DNA of 64,000 nucleotides from Frigoribacterium sp. Leaf263 (lineage in GTDB: Bacteria > Actinomycetota > Actinomycetes > Actinomycetales > Microbacteriaceae). Positions 43,225-52,619 of this stretch are shown one piece after another. The stretch lies in contig NZ_LMMO01000001.1 in assembly GCF_001422285.1 (NCBI RefSeq), positions 96,252 to 160,251 on the forward strand. The letters run 5' to 3'. The notes beneath the pieces were generated by a model. That model was given only the letters and a program-made list of their open reading frames with translations, was not told where the DNA came from and ran no database searches. Position 1 is the first letter of the stretch; each line of letters opens with the position of its first letter. The translations under genes and the position numbers were made by a program.

Positions 43225-44795
43225 TGCTCAACGACGTGCACGTCCACCGTTCCGACGACCCCCTCGCCCGGGCCGACGAGCTGGCCGCCAAGCTGGCCGC
43301 CGTCGCCCTCGACCCCGTGGCCGTCGACGCCGACGTGGTCGACATGATCGTGAACCGGGTGATCGACAACGCCGCCGTGTCCGCCGCCAGCCTCGGGCGG
43401 GCACCCGTCGCGGCCGCCCGGGCCCAGGCCGCCGCCCGTCGGCAGGCTCCCGACGATCGCCGAGGAGGCGCGGGTCGCTCCGGCGCCGCCGGTCGCGGTC
43501 GCGAGGGCGCCACCGTCGTGGGCCTCGACCCCGCGATCCGCGTGCAGCCCGAGTGGGCGGCGTGGGCGAACGGCGTGGCCGTCCGCGAGCTCGACTTCCA
43601 CGACACGTTCCTCGCGGCGGAGTACTCGCACCCCGGCGACAACATCCCGCCCGTGCTCGCCGTCGCGCAGCACGTCGGCGCGACCGGAGAGCAGCTGGTG
43701 CGCGGTCTCGCCGCCGGCTACGAGCTGCAGATCGACCTCGTCTCGGCGATCAGCCTGCACGCCCACAAGATCGACCACGTGGCGCACCTCGGGCCGAGCG
43801 CGGCGGGCGGCATCGGCGCGCTGCTCGGACTCGACGCCGAGACGACGGCTCAGGCCATCGCGCAGGCGCTGCACACCACGACCGCGACGCGGCAGTCGCG
43901 CAAGGGCCTCATCTCGACCTGGAAGGCCTACGCCCCCGCGTTCGCCGGCAAGCAGGCCGTCGAGGCCGTCGACCGGGCTCTGCGCGGTCAGACGAGCCCC
44001 AGCCCGATCTACGAGGGCGAGGACGGCGTCATCGCCTGGCTGCTGGACGGCCCCGACGCCCACTACCGGGTGCCGCTGCCCGGCCCCGGCGAGTCGAAGC
44101 GCGCCATCCTCGCCAGCTACACGAAAGAGCACAGCGCCGAGTACCAGGCCCAGGCGTGGATCGACCTCGCCCGTCGGCTCGGACGCGAGCACCCCGAGCT
44201 CCGCGACCCCGCCGCGATCGGATCGATCGTGCTGCACACGAGTCACCACACGCACGTCGTGATCGGCTCGGGCGCCGGAGACCCGCAGAAGTACGACCCG
44301 ACGGCCAGCCGCGAGACCCTCGACCACTCGATCCCCTACATCGTGGCCGTCGCCCTCCAGGACGGCGAGTGGCACCACGAGCGCAGCTACGCCCCCGAGC
44401 GCGCCGCCCGCCCCGACACCGTCGCGCTCTGGCGCCGCATCACCACGGCTGAGGACCCGGAGTGGACGCGGCGCTACCACTCGATCGATCCGGCCGAGAA
44501 GGCGTTCGGCGGTCGCATCGAGGTCGAGTTCGCCGACGGGCGCCGTCTGGTCGACGAGATCTCGGTCGCCGACGCCCACCCGCTCGGCGCCCGCCCCTTC
44601 GGTCGAGAGGACTACGTGCGGAAGTTCCGCACCCTGGCCGCCGGCGTGCTGGCCGACGACGAGATCGAGAGGTTCCTCGACACGGCCGCGCGCCTCCCCG
44701 ACCTGCGGGCCGGCGAGCTGCAGGGGCTGACCCTCGCCGCGCCTCCCGGGTCGCTCCGAGCGGCCGACGACGCCCTGCCCGACGGGCTGTTCTGA
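43221..44795 (+). CDS. prpD: 2-methylcitrate dehydratase, MmgE/PrpD family
   Basis: Dehydrates 2-methylcitrate in the methylcitrate cycle of propionate breakdown. The 524-residue protein has the family blocks [27 protein letters not shown] (about 124-150), [23 protein letters not shown] and [14 protein letters not shown]. An insertion-like segment at about 75-90 ([15 protein letters not shown]) contains a full in-frame dispersed element just before the conserved GATVVG. GTG 43221 fits a leaderless promoter; ATG 43224 is next in frame. Followed by prpB with a TGATG overlap. Confidence 0.93.
   Translation: MMLNDVHVHRSDDPLARADELAAKLAAVALDPVAVDADVVDMIVNRVIDNAAVSAASLGRAPVAAARAQAAARRQAPDDRRGGAGRSGAAGRGREGATVVGLDPAIRVQPEWAAWANGVAVRELDFHDTFLAAEYSHPGDNIPPVLAVAQHVGATGEQLVRGLAAGYELQIDLVSAISLHAHKIDHVAHLGPSAAGGIGALLGLDAETTAQAIAQALHTTTATRQSRKGLISTWKAYAPAFAGKQAVEAVDRALRGQTSPSPIYEGEDGVIAWLLDGPDAHYRVPLPGPGESKRAILASYTKEHSAEYQAQAWIDLARRLGREHPELRDPAAIGSIVLHTSHHTHVVIGSGAGDPQKYDPTASRETLDHSIPYIVAVALQDGEWHHERSYAPERAARPDTVALWRRITTAEDPEWTRRYHSIDPAEKAFGGRIEVEFADGRRLVDEISVADAHPLGARPFGREDYVRKFRTLAAGVLADDEIERFLDTAARLPDLRAGELQGLTLAAPPGSLRAADDALPDGLF
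43460..43477 (-). repeat. Dispersed element inside prpD, full copy
   Basis: CCGAGGAGGCGCGGGTCG, read in frame as RRGGAGRS. Confidence 0.75.
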
Positions 44796-45697
44796 TGCTG
44801 TACTCGACCCTGACCCCGGCCGAGAAGCGTCGTCGGCTCCGTGCCCGACTGGACGACTCCGACGAGCTGCTGCGCCTGCCGGGGGCGTTCAACCCCCTGA
44901 GCGCGCGCCTCATCGAGCAGAAGGGCTTCGAGGGCGTCTACGTCTCGGGCGCCGTCGTCAGCGCCGATCTCGGTCTGCCCGACATCGGCCTGACCACGCT
45001 GACCGAGGTCGCGCAGCGGGCCGCTCAGATCGCACGGATGACCGACCTGCCGACCCTCGTGGACGCCGACACGGGATTCGGCGAGCCCATGAACGTCGCC
45101 CGCACCGTGCAGACGATGGAGGACGCCGGCGTCGCCGGCCTCCACATCGAGGACCAGGTCAACCCGAAGCGCTGCGGTCACCTCGACGGCAAGGCGGTCG
45201 TCGATCTCGACACCGCCCTCAAGCGCATCCGCGCGGCCGCCGATGGTCGACGCGACCCCGATCTGCTGATCATGGCGCGCACCGACGTCCGGGCCGTCGA
45301 CGGCCTCGGCGCCGCGGTCGACCGGGCCAGGGCGCTCGTCGACGCCGGGGCCGATGCGGTGTTCCCCGAGGCGATGACCGGCCTCGACGAGTTCGAGGCC
45401 GTCGCCCGGGCCGTCGACGTGCCCGTGCTCGCCAACATGACCGAGTTCGGCAAGGGCCGCCTCCACACCGCCGACGAGCTGCGCGACGCCGGGGTGCGGA
45501 TCGTCATCTACCCGGTGACGCTGCTGCGACTCGCGATGGGCGCCGCCTCGCGCGGCCTCGACGAGATCGCGACGGTGGGCACCCAGGAGGCGCTGCTCGG
45601 CTCCATGCAGCACCGCAGCGATCTCTACGACCTGATCGACTACCGCGGATACACGGCGTTCGACTCGAGCGTCTTCGACTTCACCGTCGAACGCTGA
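44795..45697 (+). CDS. prpB: 2-methylisocitrate lyase
   Basis: Splits 2-methylisocitrate into pyruvate and succinate. The 300-residue protein carries the catalytic KRCGH (125-129) of the isocitrate lyase/PEP mutase superfamily and DADTGFG near 85-91, which binds the metal. The LPGAFNPLSARLIEQKGFEGVYVSG start is typical of PrpB. Its ATG shares one base with the prpD stop (TGATG), so translation is coupled. Confidence 0.95.
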   Translation: MLYSTLTPAEKRRRLRARLDDSDELLRLPGAFNPLSARLIEQKGFEGVYVSGAVVSADLGLPDIGLTTLTEVAQRAAQIARMTDLPTLVDADTGFGEPMNVARTVQTMEDAGVAGLHIEDQVNPKRCGHLDGKAVVDLDTALKRIRAAADGRRDPDLLIMARTDVRAVDGLGAAVDRARALVDAGADAVFPEAMTGLDEFEAVARAVDVPVLANMTEFGKGRLHTADELRDAGVRIVIYPVTLLRLAMGAASRGLDEIATVGTQEALLGSMQHRSDLYDLIDYRGYTAFDSSVFDFTVER

Positions 45698-45759
45698 CAG
45701 CGGGGCCCGACGCACCCGCGCCGGGCCCGCCGAGACCACAGGATCACGAAGGAGTGACC

Positions 45760-46959
45760 ATGACCGACACCATCACCTCCCCACCGCCCGTCGAGCTGCA
45801 CAAGGGACTCGCCGGCGTCGTCGTCGATCGCACCGCGGTGTCGAAGGTCGACGCGGCCAGCAACTCGCTGCTCTACCGCGGGTATCCCGTGCAGCAGCTC
45901 GCGGCCGAGCGGGACATCGAGGACGTCGCCCATCTGCTGATCCACGGCGAGCTGCCGACGGCCGAGCAGCGGGCCGCGTTCGACGCCGAGCTGCGGGCCG
46001 CCCGGCCGCTGGCACCGGGCCTCCTGCACGTCATCGATCTGATCCCGACCTCGGCGCACCCGATGGACGTCGTCCGCACGGCCGTCAGCGCGCTCGGCGC
46101 GGCTCAGCCCGAGCCGAGCACCGCGCCCGGCGAATACGACGCCGACGCCACGCGTCGGATCGCGACGCGCCTGTTCGCGGTGCTGCCCGCCGTCATCGCC
46201 TACGACCAGCGTCGCCGCCACGACCTGCCGCCGGTCCCGCCGCGCGACGACCTCGGCTACAGCGCGGACTTCCTGCACCAGGTCTTCGGACGCGAGGCCG
46301 ACCCGCTCGACGTCCGGGCGTTCGACACGTCGATGGTGCTCTACGCCGAGCACTCGTTCAACGCGTCGACGTTCACGGCGCGCGTCATCGCGTCGACCCT
46401 GTCCGACCTCCACTCGTCGATCGTCGGCGCGATCGGCGCGCTCAAGGGCCCGCTGCACGGCGGTGCGAACGAGGCCGCCCTCGAGCTCCTGGCCCGAGTC
46501 ACCGACGCCGGCGGGGCCGAGGGTGCGGGCGAATGGCTCGACGGCGCCTTCGCCCGTCGCGAGAAGATCATGGGCTTCGGGCACCGCGTCTACAAGAACG
46601 GCGACAGCCGGGTGCCGACGATGGAGCAGGCGCTCGCCGGTCTCGTCGACCGGGCCCGCGCCTCCGGAGACGCCCGCATCGCGGACCTCGCCGCCACCTA
46701 CGACGTCCTGGCCGCGGGCGTGCTCGAGAAGAAGGGCCTCAAGCCCAACGTCGACTACCCCTCGGGGCTGGCGTACCACCTGATGGGCTTCGACACCGCC
46801 GTGTTCACCCCGCTGTTCGTCGCCTCGCGCGTGCTCGGCTGGAGCGCTCACGTGATCGAGCAGCGCGAGGCGAACTCGCTGATCAGGCCGCTCAGCCACT
46901 ACGACGGCGCCGAGCTGCGCGACGTGCCGCCCCGCGCGGAGGGTGCGGCCCCGGCCTAG
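45760..46959 (+). CDS. prpC: 2-methylcitrate synthase
   Basis: Condenses propionyl-CoA and oxaloacetate. The 399-residue citrate-synthase-family protein has the catalytic histidine regions LHGGANEA (about 232-239) and MGFGHRVYKNGDSR (about 270-283), and the aspartate in GFDTAVFTP (about 343-351). The short type and position after prpD and prpB argue for methylcitrate rather than citrate synthase. ATG 45760 has GAAGGAG 5 bp upstream; the GTG at 45754 is inside that site. It completes the prpDBC set; no prpR-type regulator is adjacent. Confidence 0.94.
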   Translation: MTDTITSPPPVELHKGLAGVVVDRTAVSKVDAASNSLLYRGYPVQQLAAERDIEDVAHLLIHGELPTAEQRAAFDAELRAARPLAPGLLHVIDLIPTSAHPMDVVRTAVSALGAAQPEPSTAPGEYDADATRRIATRLFAVLPAVIAYDQRRRHDLPPVPPRDDLGYSADFLHQVFGREADPLDVRAFDTSMVLYAEHSFNASTFTARVIASTLSDLHSSIVGAIGALKGPLHGGANEAALELLARVTDAGGAEGAGEWLDGAFARREKIMGFGHRVYKNGDSRVPTMEQALAGLVDRARASGDARIADLAATYDVLAAGVLEKKGLKPNVDYPSGLAYHLMGFDTAVFTPLFVASRVLGWSAHVIEQREANSLIRPLSHYDGAELRDVPPRAEGAAPA

Positions 46960-46962
46960 CGT
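46957..46962 (+). promoter_or_regulatory. -10 hexamer overlapping the prpC stop
   Basis: TAGCGT, whose TAG is the prpC stop codon, 6 bp before ATG 46969. Confidence 0.55.
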
Positions 46963-46968
46963 GGGGGC

Positions 46969-49188
46969 ATGACCAACCGCCTCGTCGACGCCGTCAGCCC
47001 GTACCTCCGCTCGCATGCCGAGAACCCCGTCGACTGGCGTCCGTGGGGCGCCGAGGCGTTCGCCGAGGCCGCCCGTCGCGACGTGCCCGTGCTCGTCTCG
47101 ATCGGCTACTCGACGTGCCACTGGTGTCACGTCATGGCGCGCGAGAGCTTCTCGGACCCGGTGCTGGCCGAGGGGCTGAACGCGCGATTCGTCGCCGTCA
47201 AGGTCGACCGCGAGGAGCACCCCGACGTCGACTCCAGCTACCTCGCCGCCGCCTCGGCCTTCACCCCGAGTCTCGGGTGGCCCCTGACGGCCTTCGCGAC
47301 GCCCGAGGGTCGGGTCTTCTACGCGGGCACCTACTACCCGCCGACCCCGGTCGGCGAGCACCCCGCCTTCGGCCAGGTGCTCGACGCCGTGACCGAGGCG
47401 TGGCGCGATCGGCGCGCCGAGGTCGAGGCGACCGCCCGAGCGGTCCAGGAGGCGCTGTCCGGTCGAGCCGCGCCTCCTGCGGTCGCCGACGGGGCCGTGT
47501 CGCCGATCGTGCCCGAGACGTCGGTCGTGCTGCCGTCGACCGACGACCTGAGGGCGGCGGCCGGCCGACTCGCGCCCTTCGAGGACACCGAGCACGGCGG
47601 GCTGGGCGGGGCCCCGAAGTTTCCGACCGCGCCGCTGCAGCTCGCGCTGCTCGGACTCGGCGCCGGCGGCGACGAGACGGCGGCCGGGCTCGCGTCGCGG
47701 ACGCTGCGGGCCATGGCGGCGTCGCCCCTCCGCGACCCGGTCGAGGGCGGCTTCTTCCGCTACTCGACCCGGCACGACTGGGCCGACCCGCACTACGAGC
47801 GCATGCTCTACGACAACGCGCTGCTGCTGACCGCCTACTCGCGGCTGGCCGTGCTGGAGGGCTCCGGTGCGGGTGCCGGTGCTGCGGGTGCCGGTGCCGG
47901 TGCTGCGGGTGCGGGTGCCGGTGCCGCCGCGGCTTTCGGTCGTGACGCCGACGCGGTCCCCGCCCGTCGGATCGCCGAGGGGGTCGCGACGTTCCTGCTC
48001 GAGCGGCTGCGCACCGCTCGCGGCGCCTTCGGCTCGGCTCAGGACAGCGAGAGCACGATCGACGGGCGCCGCGTCGAGGGCGGCTACTACCTGCTCGACG
48101 CCGCCGGCCGATCACGGCACGAGGCGCCTCCGGTCGACGACAAGGTCCTCACCGGGTGGAACGGGCTCGCCATCGCCGCACTGTCGGAGGCCGGATCGAG
48201 ACTCGGTCGACCCGAGTGGATCGACGCGGCACGCGAGGCGGCGGACGTGCTGCTGCGCGAGCACGTGACGGCGGAGGGGCGGTTGCTGCGCGCCTCCACG
48301 TCCTCCGGTGTGTCGACCGCCGTGGCGACGCTCGAGGATCACGGCATGCTCGCCGAGGGGCTGCTGCAGCTCGCCCTGGCGTCCGGGACGCCCCGCTACG
48401 CCGTCGAGGGGCGGAGACTCGTCGATCGCTGCCTCGACGCCGGCGACCGCAGCCGAGGAGGCGCGGGTCGGGAGGGTGCGGACGACCCCGTCTTCGTCGC
48501 CCCCGGCGGCGTCGACCCCGTGCTCGCGGCCCAGGGCACGGCCCTCGTCAGCGACCCGTCGGAGGGCGCCTACCCGTCGGGCACCGCCGCGATCGCGACG
48601 GCCTCGGCGACCCTCCACCGGATCACCGGGCTGGCGCGCTACCGGACCGCCGCCGAGCTCGCCCTCGCGCCGACCGCCTCGGCCGCCCTCGGCTCGCCGT
48701 CCGCGTACGGCACGACGTTCGGGGTCCTCGCCGACCTCGCGGCGGGCGCGACGCAGGTCGTCGTCGTGGTGCCGGGTGCAGGCGCGGACGACGGCGCGGG
48801 CGTGGGCCCGGCCGACGCCGGCAGGGGAGCCACCGCCACCGCCGACGGCGGTGCGGCTGCCGACGCCGGCACCGAGACGGATGCCGGTGGCGCCGACGCC
48901 GAGGTGGGCCTCGCCGACCTGGCGCGGCGTCAGGTGGCACCGGGACTCGTGGTCGTCGTCGTGGACGACGGCGGGGCGGGAGCCTTCGCGGAGGCCGGGT
49001 TCGAGCTCTTCGAGGGGCGTCGTGCCTTCTCGGCGGGGTCCGATGCCGGCCCGGCGCCGACGGCCTACGTCTGCCGGGACTCGGTCTGTCGTCTGCCGGT
49101 CACCGACTCGCGGTCGCTCGTGCGCGAATTGGCGACCGCGGCCGTGGTCGGTGCCACGTCCGTGGCCGGCGCGGTGGACGGGGCCTGA
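46969..49188 (+). CDS. DUF255 (YyaL/spermatogenesis-associated 20-like) protein
   Basis: A 739-residue protein with an N-terminal thioredoxin-like domain (CHWC at Cys50 and Cys53, in STCHWCHVM) and a C-terminal (alpha/alpha)6 glycosidase-like domain with FHxE-like sugar-enzyme elements such as [17 protein letters not shown] and [11 protein letters not shown]. The family's function is not established. The gene is expanded by low-complexity inserts: a GAGA/GAA tract at about 301-322, a dispersed element read as SRGGAGRE at about 495-502, and a Gly/Ala/Asp-rich stretch at about 603-645. Confidence 0.88.
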   Translation: MTNRLVDAVSPYLRSHAENPVDWRPWGAEAFAEAARRDVPVLVSIGYSTCHWCHVMARESFSDPVLAEGLNARFVAVKVDREEHPDVDSSYLAAASAFTPSLGWPLTAFATPEGRVFYAGTYYPPTPVGEHPAFGQVLDAVTEAWRDRRAEVEATARAVQEALSGRAAPPAVADGAVSPIVPETSVVLPSTDDLRAAAGRLAPFEDTEHGGLGGAPKFPTAPLQLALLGLGAGGDETAAGLASRTLRAMAASPLRDPVEGGFFRYSTRHDWADPHYERMLYDNALLLTAYSRLAVLEGSGAGAGAAGAGAGAAGAGAGAAAAFGRDADAVPARRIAEGVATFLLERLRTARGAFGSAQDSESTIDGRRVEGGYYLLDAAGRSRHEAPPVDDKVLTGWNGLAIAALSEAGSRLGRPEWIDAAREAADVLLREHVTAEGRLLRASTSSGVSTAVATLEDHGMLAEGLLQLALASGTPRYAVEGRRLVDRCLDAGDRSRGGAGREGADDPVFVAPGGVDPVLAAQGTALVSDPSEGAYPSGTAAIATASATLHRITGLARYRTAAELALAPTASAALGSPSAYGTTFGVLADLAAGATQVVVVVPGAGADDGAGVGPADAGRGATATADGGAAADAGTETDAGGADAEVGLADLARRQVAPGLVVVVVDDGGAGAFAEAGFELFEGRRAFSAGSDAGPAPTAYVCRDSVCRLPVTDSRSLVRELATAAVVGATSVAGAVDGA
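47866..47931 (+). repeat. GGTGCC/GGTGCG tandem tract in DUF255 gene
   Basis: Repeats of the 6-bp unit GGTGC(C/G)/GGTGCT over about 66 bp, encoding a run of Gly-Ala pairs. Being a multiple of 3, copy changes keep the frame. Confidence 0.8.
48453..48470 (-). repeat. Dispersed element inside DUF255 gene, full copy
   Basis: CCGAGGAGGCGCGGGTCG, identical over 18 bp to the prpD copy; read in frame as SRGGAGR. Confidence 0.75.
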
Positions 49189-49195
49189 AGCACGA

Positions 49196-49242
49196 CGGGG
49201 TGGACGGGACTCCGCAGGATCGTGCGGGACCCGTCCACCCCG
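49196..49242. terminator. Bidirectional terminator
   Basis: 13-nt arms (49196-49208 and 49230-49242) pair perfectly, with a further inner stem, between the DUF255 gene and a convergent small gene. Confidence 0.8.
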
Positions 49243-49260
49243 TGGTGGGCGAGTGGGCTC

Positions 49261-49608
49261 TCAGGCCCGGGGCTTGGGCGGGCCGGGCTTGGGGTGACCG
49301 GGGATCGAGTCGCCCGAGAGGTTCAGATCGGCGGGATCGACCTCGATGTCTCCGACGTCGTCCGGTCCGCCCTCGCCGGGGAGCGTCTTGACGGCGTCGG
49401 CGTCGATGTCGTCGTCGACCGCGGGCGAGTCGGTGGTGTCCGATCGCTGCATCTCGGCCGTCGTCTTCTCGCTGCGCGGGAAGTCGGCCGTCGGGTCGTC
49501 GTTCTCCGTCGTGCCGTCGGCCGCGGGGGAGGTGCTGCCGGTCGAGTCGCTGCTCGAGTCGCTCGCCTGGGTGTCGCTGGGCTGGGTGTCCTGCTCGTCA
49601 TCGTGCAT
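49261..49608 (-). CDS. Acidic disordered small protein
   Basis: 115 residues, rich in Asp, Ser and Thr and without hydrophobic core, so probably unstructured. The C-terminal third, with VKTLPGEGGPDDVGDIEVDPADLNLSGDSIPGHPKPGPP, is more regular and may be the conserved part. No family is recognised. Start is ATG 49608, with TACGGT 7 bp upstream (leaderless); an earlier in-frame ATG at 49644 lacks support. Converges with the DUF255 gene. Confidence 0.6.
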   Translation of the reverse strand: MHDDEQDTQPSDTQASDSSSDSTGSTSPAADGTTENDDPTADFPRSEKTTAEMQRSDTTDSPAVDDDIDADAVKTLPGEGGPDDVGDIEVDPADLNLSGDSIPGHPKPGPPKPRA

Positions 49609-49615
49609 GCGCGGC

Positions 49616-49621
49616 ACCGTA
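49616..49621 (-). promoter_or_regulatory. -10 hexamer of leaderless acidic protein gene
   Basis: TACGGT on the minus strand, 7 bp before ATG 49608. Confidence 0.55.
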
Positions 49622-49696
49622 CGCCGTGGAGGTGCGCGCGACATGTGCGTCCGGCCGGCCCGGCACGGATCGCCCGCCCGGGGCCGCCCGGAGCCC

Positions 49697-50569
49697 TCAG
49701 GCGGCCAGAGTCCGAAGGGGTGCTTCGGAGTCGGATGACCACTCGTCGAGCGAACCGTCGTACAGGGCCACGTTCCGCTCGCCGATGAGGGTCAGGGCGA
49801 AGGCGTCGGCGCTCGCCTCGATGCCGGCGCCGCAGTAGACGACGACGCGGCCGGCACCGGCCACGGGGGCGAACGCGGCTTCGATCGAGCTCTCGGCCCG
49901 GAACTGGTGGTCGGGGTCGACCAGCCGCTCGACCGGCACCGACACGCTCGAGGGGATGTGCCCCAGCCGTGGGCGTCGACCGTCGAGCCCCGCGAACTCG
50001 GGCGCCGGCGAGGCGCAGACCAGGGCCGCCGACTCGTCGCCGGCCACGACGCGTTCGACGAAGGTCTTGTCGACCCACAGATCGGGTCGCTCGACGGCCT
50101 CGAAGAGGGTCGGGTCGGGCTCGACGTGACCGCGCTCGACCGGGCGGCGCTCGTCGCGCCACACGCTCGCTCCGCCGTCGAGCACGGCGACGTCGTCGTA
50201 CCCGAATGCACGGAACAGCCACCACAGGCGGCACGCCCATTCGCTGCGGGCGTCGTCGTATACGACGACGGTCGTCTCGTTCGAGATGCCGAGCGCGCCG
50301 ACGGCGTCTTCGAAGCGCGCCCGACCCGGGCGCGTGAAGGGCAGATGGGCGTCCGAGGCGCTGAAGTCGCCGATGAGGTCGGCGAAGACGGCGCCGGGCA
50401 CGTGCTCGGCCCGGTGCCCTTCGCGACCCGTGGTGAAGCGCCCGGTCGGGGTGCCGTCGACACCCGCGACGGGACGCACGGTGGTGTCGACCACGACCAT
50501 GTCGTCGGCGCCCAGGTGGTCGGCGAGCCACTGGGTCGAGACGAGAGGGGAGGTCAGCACAGGGGGCAT
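49697..50569 (-). CDS. Thiosulfate/3-mercaptopyruvate sulfurtransferase (two rhodanese domains)
   Basis: 290 residues with tandem rhodanese domains. The second carries the active-site loop Cys246-GAGIEA, with Cys accepting the sulfane sulfur; the first is the usual inactive copy. HVPGAVFADL and LDGGASVWRDERRPVE are typical. The loop sequence does not clearly separate thiosulfate from 3-mercaptopyruvate use. ATG 50569 is preferred over an in-frame ATG at 50599 because TACGGT lies 7 bp upstream. Confidence 0.9.
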   Translation of the reverse strand: MPPVLTSPLVSTQWLADHLGADDMVVVDTTVRPVAGVDGTPTGRFTTGREGHRAEHVPGAVFADLIGDFSASDAHLPFTRPGRARFEDAVGALGISNETTVVVYDDARSEWACRLWWLFRAFGYDDVAVLDGGASVWRDERRPVERGHVEPDPTLFEAVERPDLWVDKTFVERVVAGDESAALVCASPAPEFAGLDGRRPRLGHIPSSVSVPVERLVDPDHQFRAESSIEAAFAPVAGAGRVVVYCGAGIEASADAFALTLIGERNVALYDGSLDEWSSDSEAPLRTLAA

Positions 50570-50576
50570 GGGCCCC

Positions 50577-50582
50577 ACCGTA
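50577..50582 (-). promoter_or_regulatory. -10 hexamer of leaderless sulfurtransferase gene
   Basis: TACGGT on the minus strand, 7 bp before ATG 50569. Confidence 0.55.
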
Positions 50583-50648
50583 GCCACGACGACCGACATC
50601 CGGCGTCAGGCGGGCAACACGGCGTCACGAGCCGCCGCCCCGGCGGGG

Positions 50649-51224
50649 TCAGCGACCGGTCTTCTTGGCCGAGATCACCCCGGTGTCGAAGCCCATGAGG
50701 TTGAGACCGCCGTGGAACCTCGCGTGCTCGACCTTGATGCAGCGATCCATGACCACGGTGAGCCCGTTCTGCTCGGCGTACCTCGCCGCCTCCTCGTTGT
50801 AGATGCCGAGCTGCACCCAGATCGTCTTCGCGCCGCTGGCGAGCACGTCGTCGACGACCGAGGGGATGTCGCTCGCCTTGCGGAAGACGTCGACGATGTC
50901 GGGTACCTCGGGCAGCGACGCGAGGTCGGGGTAGGCCTTCTGCCCGAGGATCGTCTCGGCGTTCGGGTTCACGAAGTACACGCGCAGGTCGCTCGACTGC
51001 TGCAGGTAGGTGCCGACGAAGTAGGAGGAGCGGGTCGGGTTGGGCGACGCGCCCACGATGGCGACGGACTGCGCCCCGCGGAGGATCGCCTGACGCTCCT
51101 TCGCACTCGGTCCGACCCAGGTCCGCTGCGACTTCAGGAGCTTCGCGAGCGGCGAGCCCGAGGGGAGCTCGCAGGTGAGCCCGTTGCTCAGCTGCGTGGT
51201 GACGGTCTCGGTGATGTCGGTCAT
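50649..51224 (-). CDS. CoA-binding domain protein (YccU-like)
   Basis: A 191-residue protein with a Rossmann CoA-binding fold. VAIVGASPNPTRSSYFVGTYLQ (about 52-73) is the nucleotide loop, and YFVNPNAETILGQKAYPDLASLPEVPDIVDVFR and VMDRCIKVEHARF are standard YccU blocks. Lone CoA-binding proteins of this type have no settled function. It begins 7 bp after metY on the same strand, so the two are likely one transcript, hinting at a role with acyl-homoserine sulfhydrylation. Confidence 0.87.
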   Translation of the reverse strand: MTDITETVTTQLSNGLTCELPSGSPLAKLLKSQRTWVGPSAKERQAILRGAQSVAIVGASPNPTRSSYFVGTYLQQSSDLRVYFVNPNAETILGQKAYPDLASLPEVPDIVDVFRKASDIPSVVDDVLASGAKTIWVQLGIYNEEAARYAEQNGLTVVMDRCIKVEHARFHGGLNLMGFDTGVISAKKTGR

Positions 51225-51231
51225 GGCGGGG

Positions 51232-52524
51232 TCACTCGCCCTTCGTCGCGGCGCGGAGCGCCTGGTCGAGGTCGTGCACGATGTCGGCCGGGTCCTCGAT
51301 GCCGACGCTGATCCGCACCGACCCGGGCAGCACGCCCGCATCGACGAGCTGCTGCTCGCTCAGCTGCGCGTGGGTGGTCGAACCGGGGTGGATGACGAGG
51401 GTCTTCGCGTCGCCGATGTTCGCGAGGTGACTCGCCAGCTCGACCGACTCGATGAACGTCCTCCCGGCCGCGCGACCGCCCTTGAGCTCGAACGTGAACA
51501 CCGAGCCCGGCCCCTCGGGCAGGTACTTCGCCGCCCGGTCGTGGTGAGGGTGGCCGGGCAGCCCGGCCCAGCGGACGCGCTCGATCCGAGGATCGGCGTC
51601 GAGCCACTCGGCGACGTGACGGGCGTTCTCGACGTGGGCGCGCATCCGGAAGGGCAGGGTCTCGACGCCCTGGGCGAGCAGCCAGGCCGAGTGAGGTGCC
51701 AGCGCGGGGCCGATGTCGCGCAGCTGCTCGGCGCGGAGGCGGGTCAGGAAGGCGTACTCGCCGAAGTTGCCCGACCAGTTGAGCCCGCCGTAGCTCGGGA
51801 CGGGCTGGTCGAAGAGGGGGAACCGCTCGGAGTCCCAGGCGAAGCGGCCCGACTCGACGACCACACCGCCGAGGGTGGTGCCGTGGCCGCCGAGGAACTT
51901 CGTGGCCGAGTGGATGACGACGTCGGCGCCCCACTCGATCGGGCGGTTCAGGTACGGGGTCGCGATGGTCGAGTCGACGATGAGGGGCACGCCGGCTGCG
52001 TGGGCGACCTCGGCGAGACCCTCGAGATCGGCGATCTCGCCGGACGGGTTCGCGACGGTCTCGACGAAGACCAGCTTCGTCTTCGGGGTGATGGCCGCGG
52101 CGTAGTCGGCCGGGTCGCTCGACTGGACGAACGTCGTCTCGACGCCGAACCGGCGGAGGGTGACGTCGAGCTGGGTGATCGAGCCGCCGTACAGGTTGGC
52201 GCTCGCGACGATGTGATCGCCCGCACCGGCGAGCGAGGCGAAGGTGATGAACTGGGCGCTCAGCCCGCTCGACGTCGCGACGGCGCCGAGACCCCCCTCG
52301 AGGCTGGCGATGCGCTCTTCGAACGAGGCCGTGGTCGGGTTGGCCAGGCGGCTGTAGATGTTGCCGTACTTCTGCAGCGCGAACCGCGCCGCGGCGTCCT
52401 CCGTGTCGTCGAACACGAACGCGCTCGACTGGTAGATGGGGAGGGCCCGCGAGCCCGTCACCGCGTCGGGGATGTTGCCCGCGTGGATAGCCCGCGTGCG
52501 GAAGCCGTACTCACGATCTGCCAT
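51232..52524 (-). CDS. metY: O-acetylhomoserine aminocarboxypropyltransferase (sulfhydrylase)
   Basis: PLP enzyme making homocysteine from O-acetylhomoserine and sulfide in methionine synthesis. The 430-residue length is that of MetY rather than the shorter MetB/MetZ. The PLP lysine is Lys209 in HSATKFLGGHGTTLGG, and YGNIYSRLANPTTASFEERIASLEGG is the N-terminal signature. ATG 52524 is fixed by TAGCGT 6 bp upstream. No SAM riboswitch is visible in the short upstream region. Confidence 0.94.
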   Translation of the reverse strand: MADREYGFRTRAIHAGNIPDAVTGSRALPIYQSSAFVFDDTEDAAARFALQKYGNIYSRLANPTTASFEERIASLEGGLGAVATSSGLSAQFITFASLAGAGDHIVASANLYGGSITQLDVTLRRFGVETTFVQSSDPADYAAAITPKTKLVFVETVANPSGEIADLEGLAEVAHAAGVPLIVDSTIATPYLNRPIEWGADVVIHSATKFLGGHGTTLGGVVVESGRFAWDSERFPLFDQPVPSYGGLNWSGNFGEYAFLTRLRAEQLRDIGPALAPHSAWLLAQGVETLPFRMRAHVENARHVAEWLDADPRIERVRWAGLPGHPHHDRAAKYLPEGPGSVFTFELKGGRAAGRTFIESVELASHLANIGDAKTLVIHPGSTTHAQLSEQQLVDAGVLPGSVRISVGIEDPADIVHDLDQALRAATKGE

Positions 52525-52530
52525 GCGCCA

Positions 52531-52536
52531 ACGCTA
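52531..52536 (-). promoter_or_regulatory. -10 hexamer of leaderless metY
   Basis: TAGCGT on the minus strand, 6 bp before ATG 52524. Confidence 0.6.
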
Positions 52537-52619
52537 GCCGCTGGTCGTCACGGGGGGACTCGGCAGGTAACCCGACGACACATGACGACCCCCGCCTCCC
52601 CGGCTGAGGAGGAGCGGTG

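Noticed and set aside
52525..52619. SAM riboswitch upstream of metY
   Set aside because: The metY -10 sits 6 bp before the start, leaving no leader, and no conserved riboswitch helices are visible.
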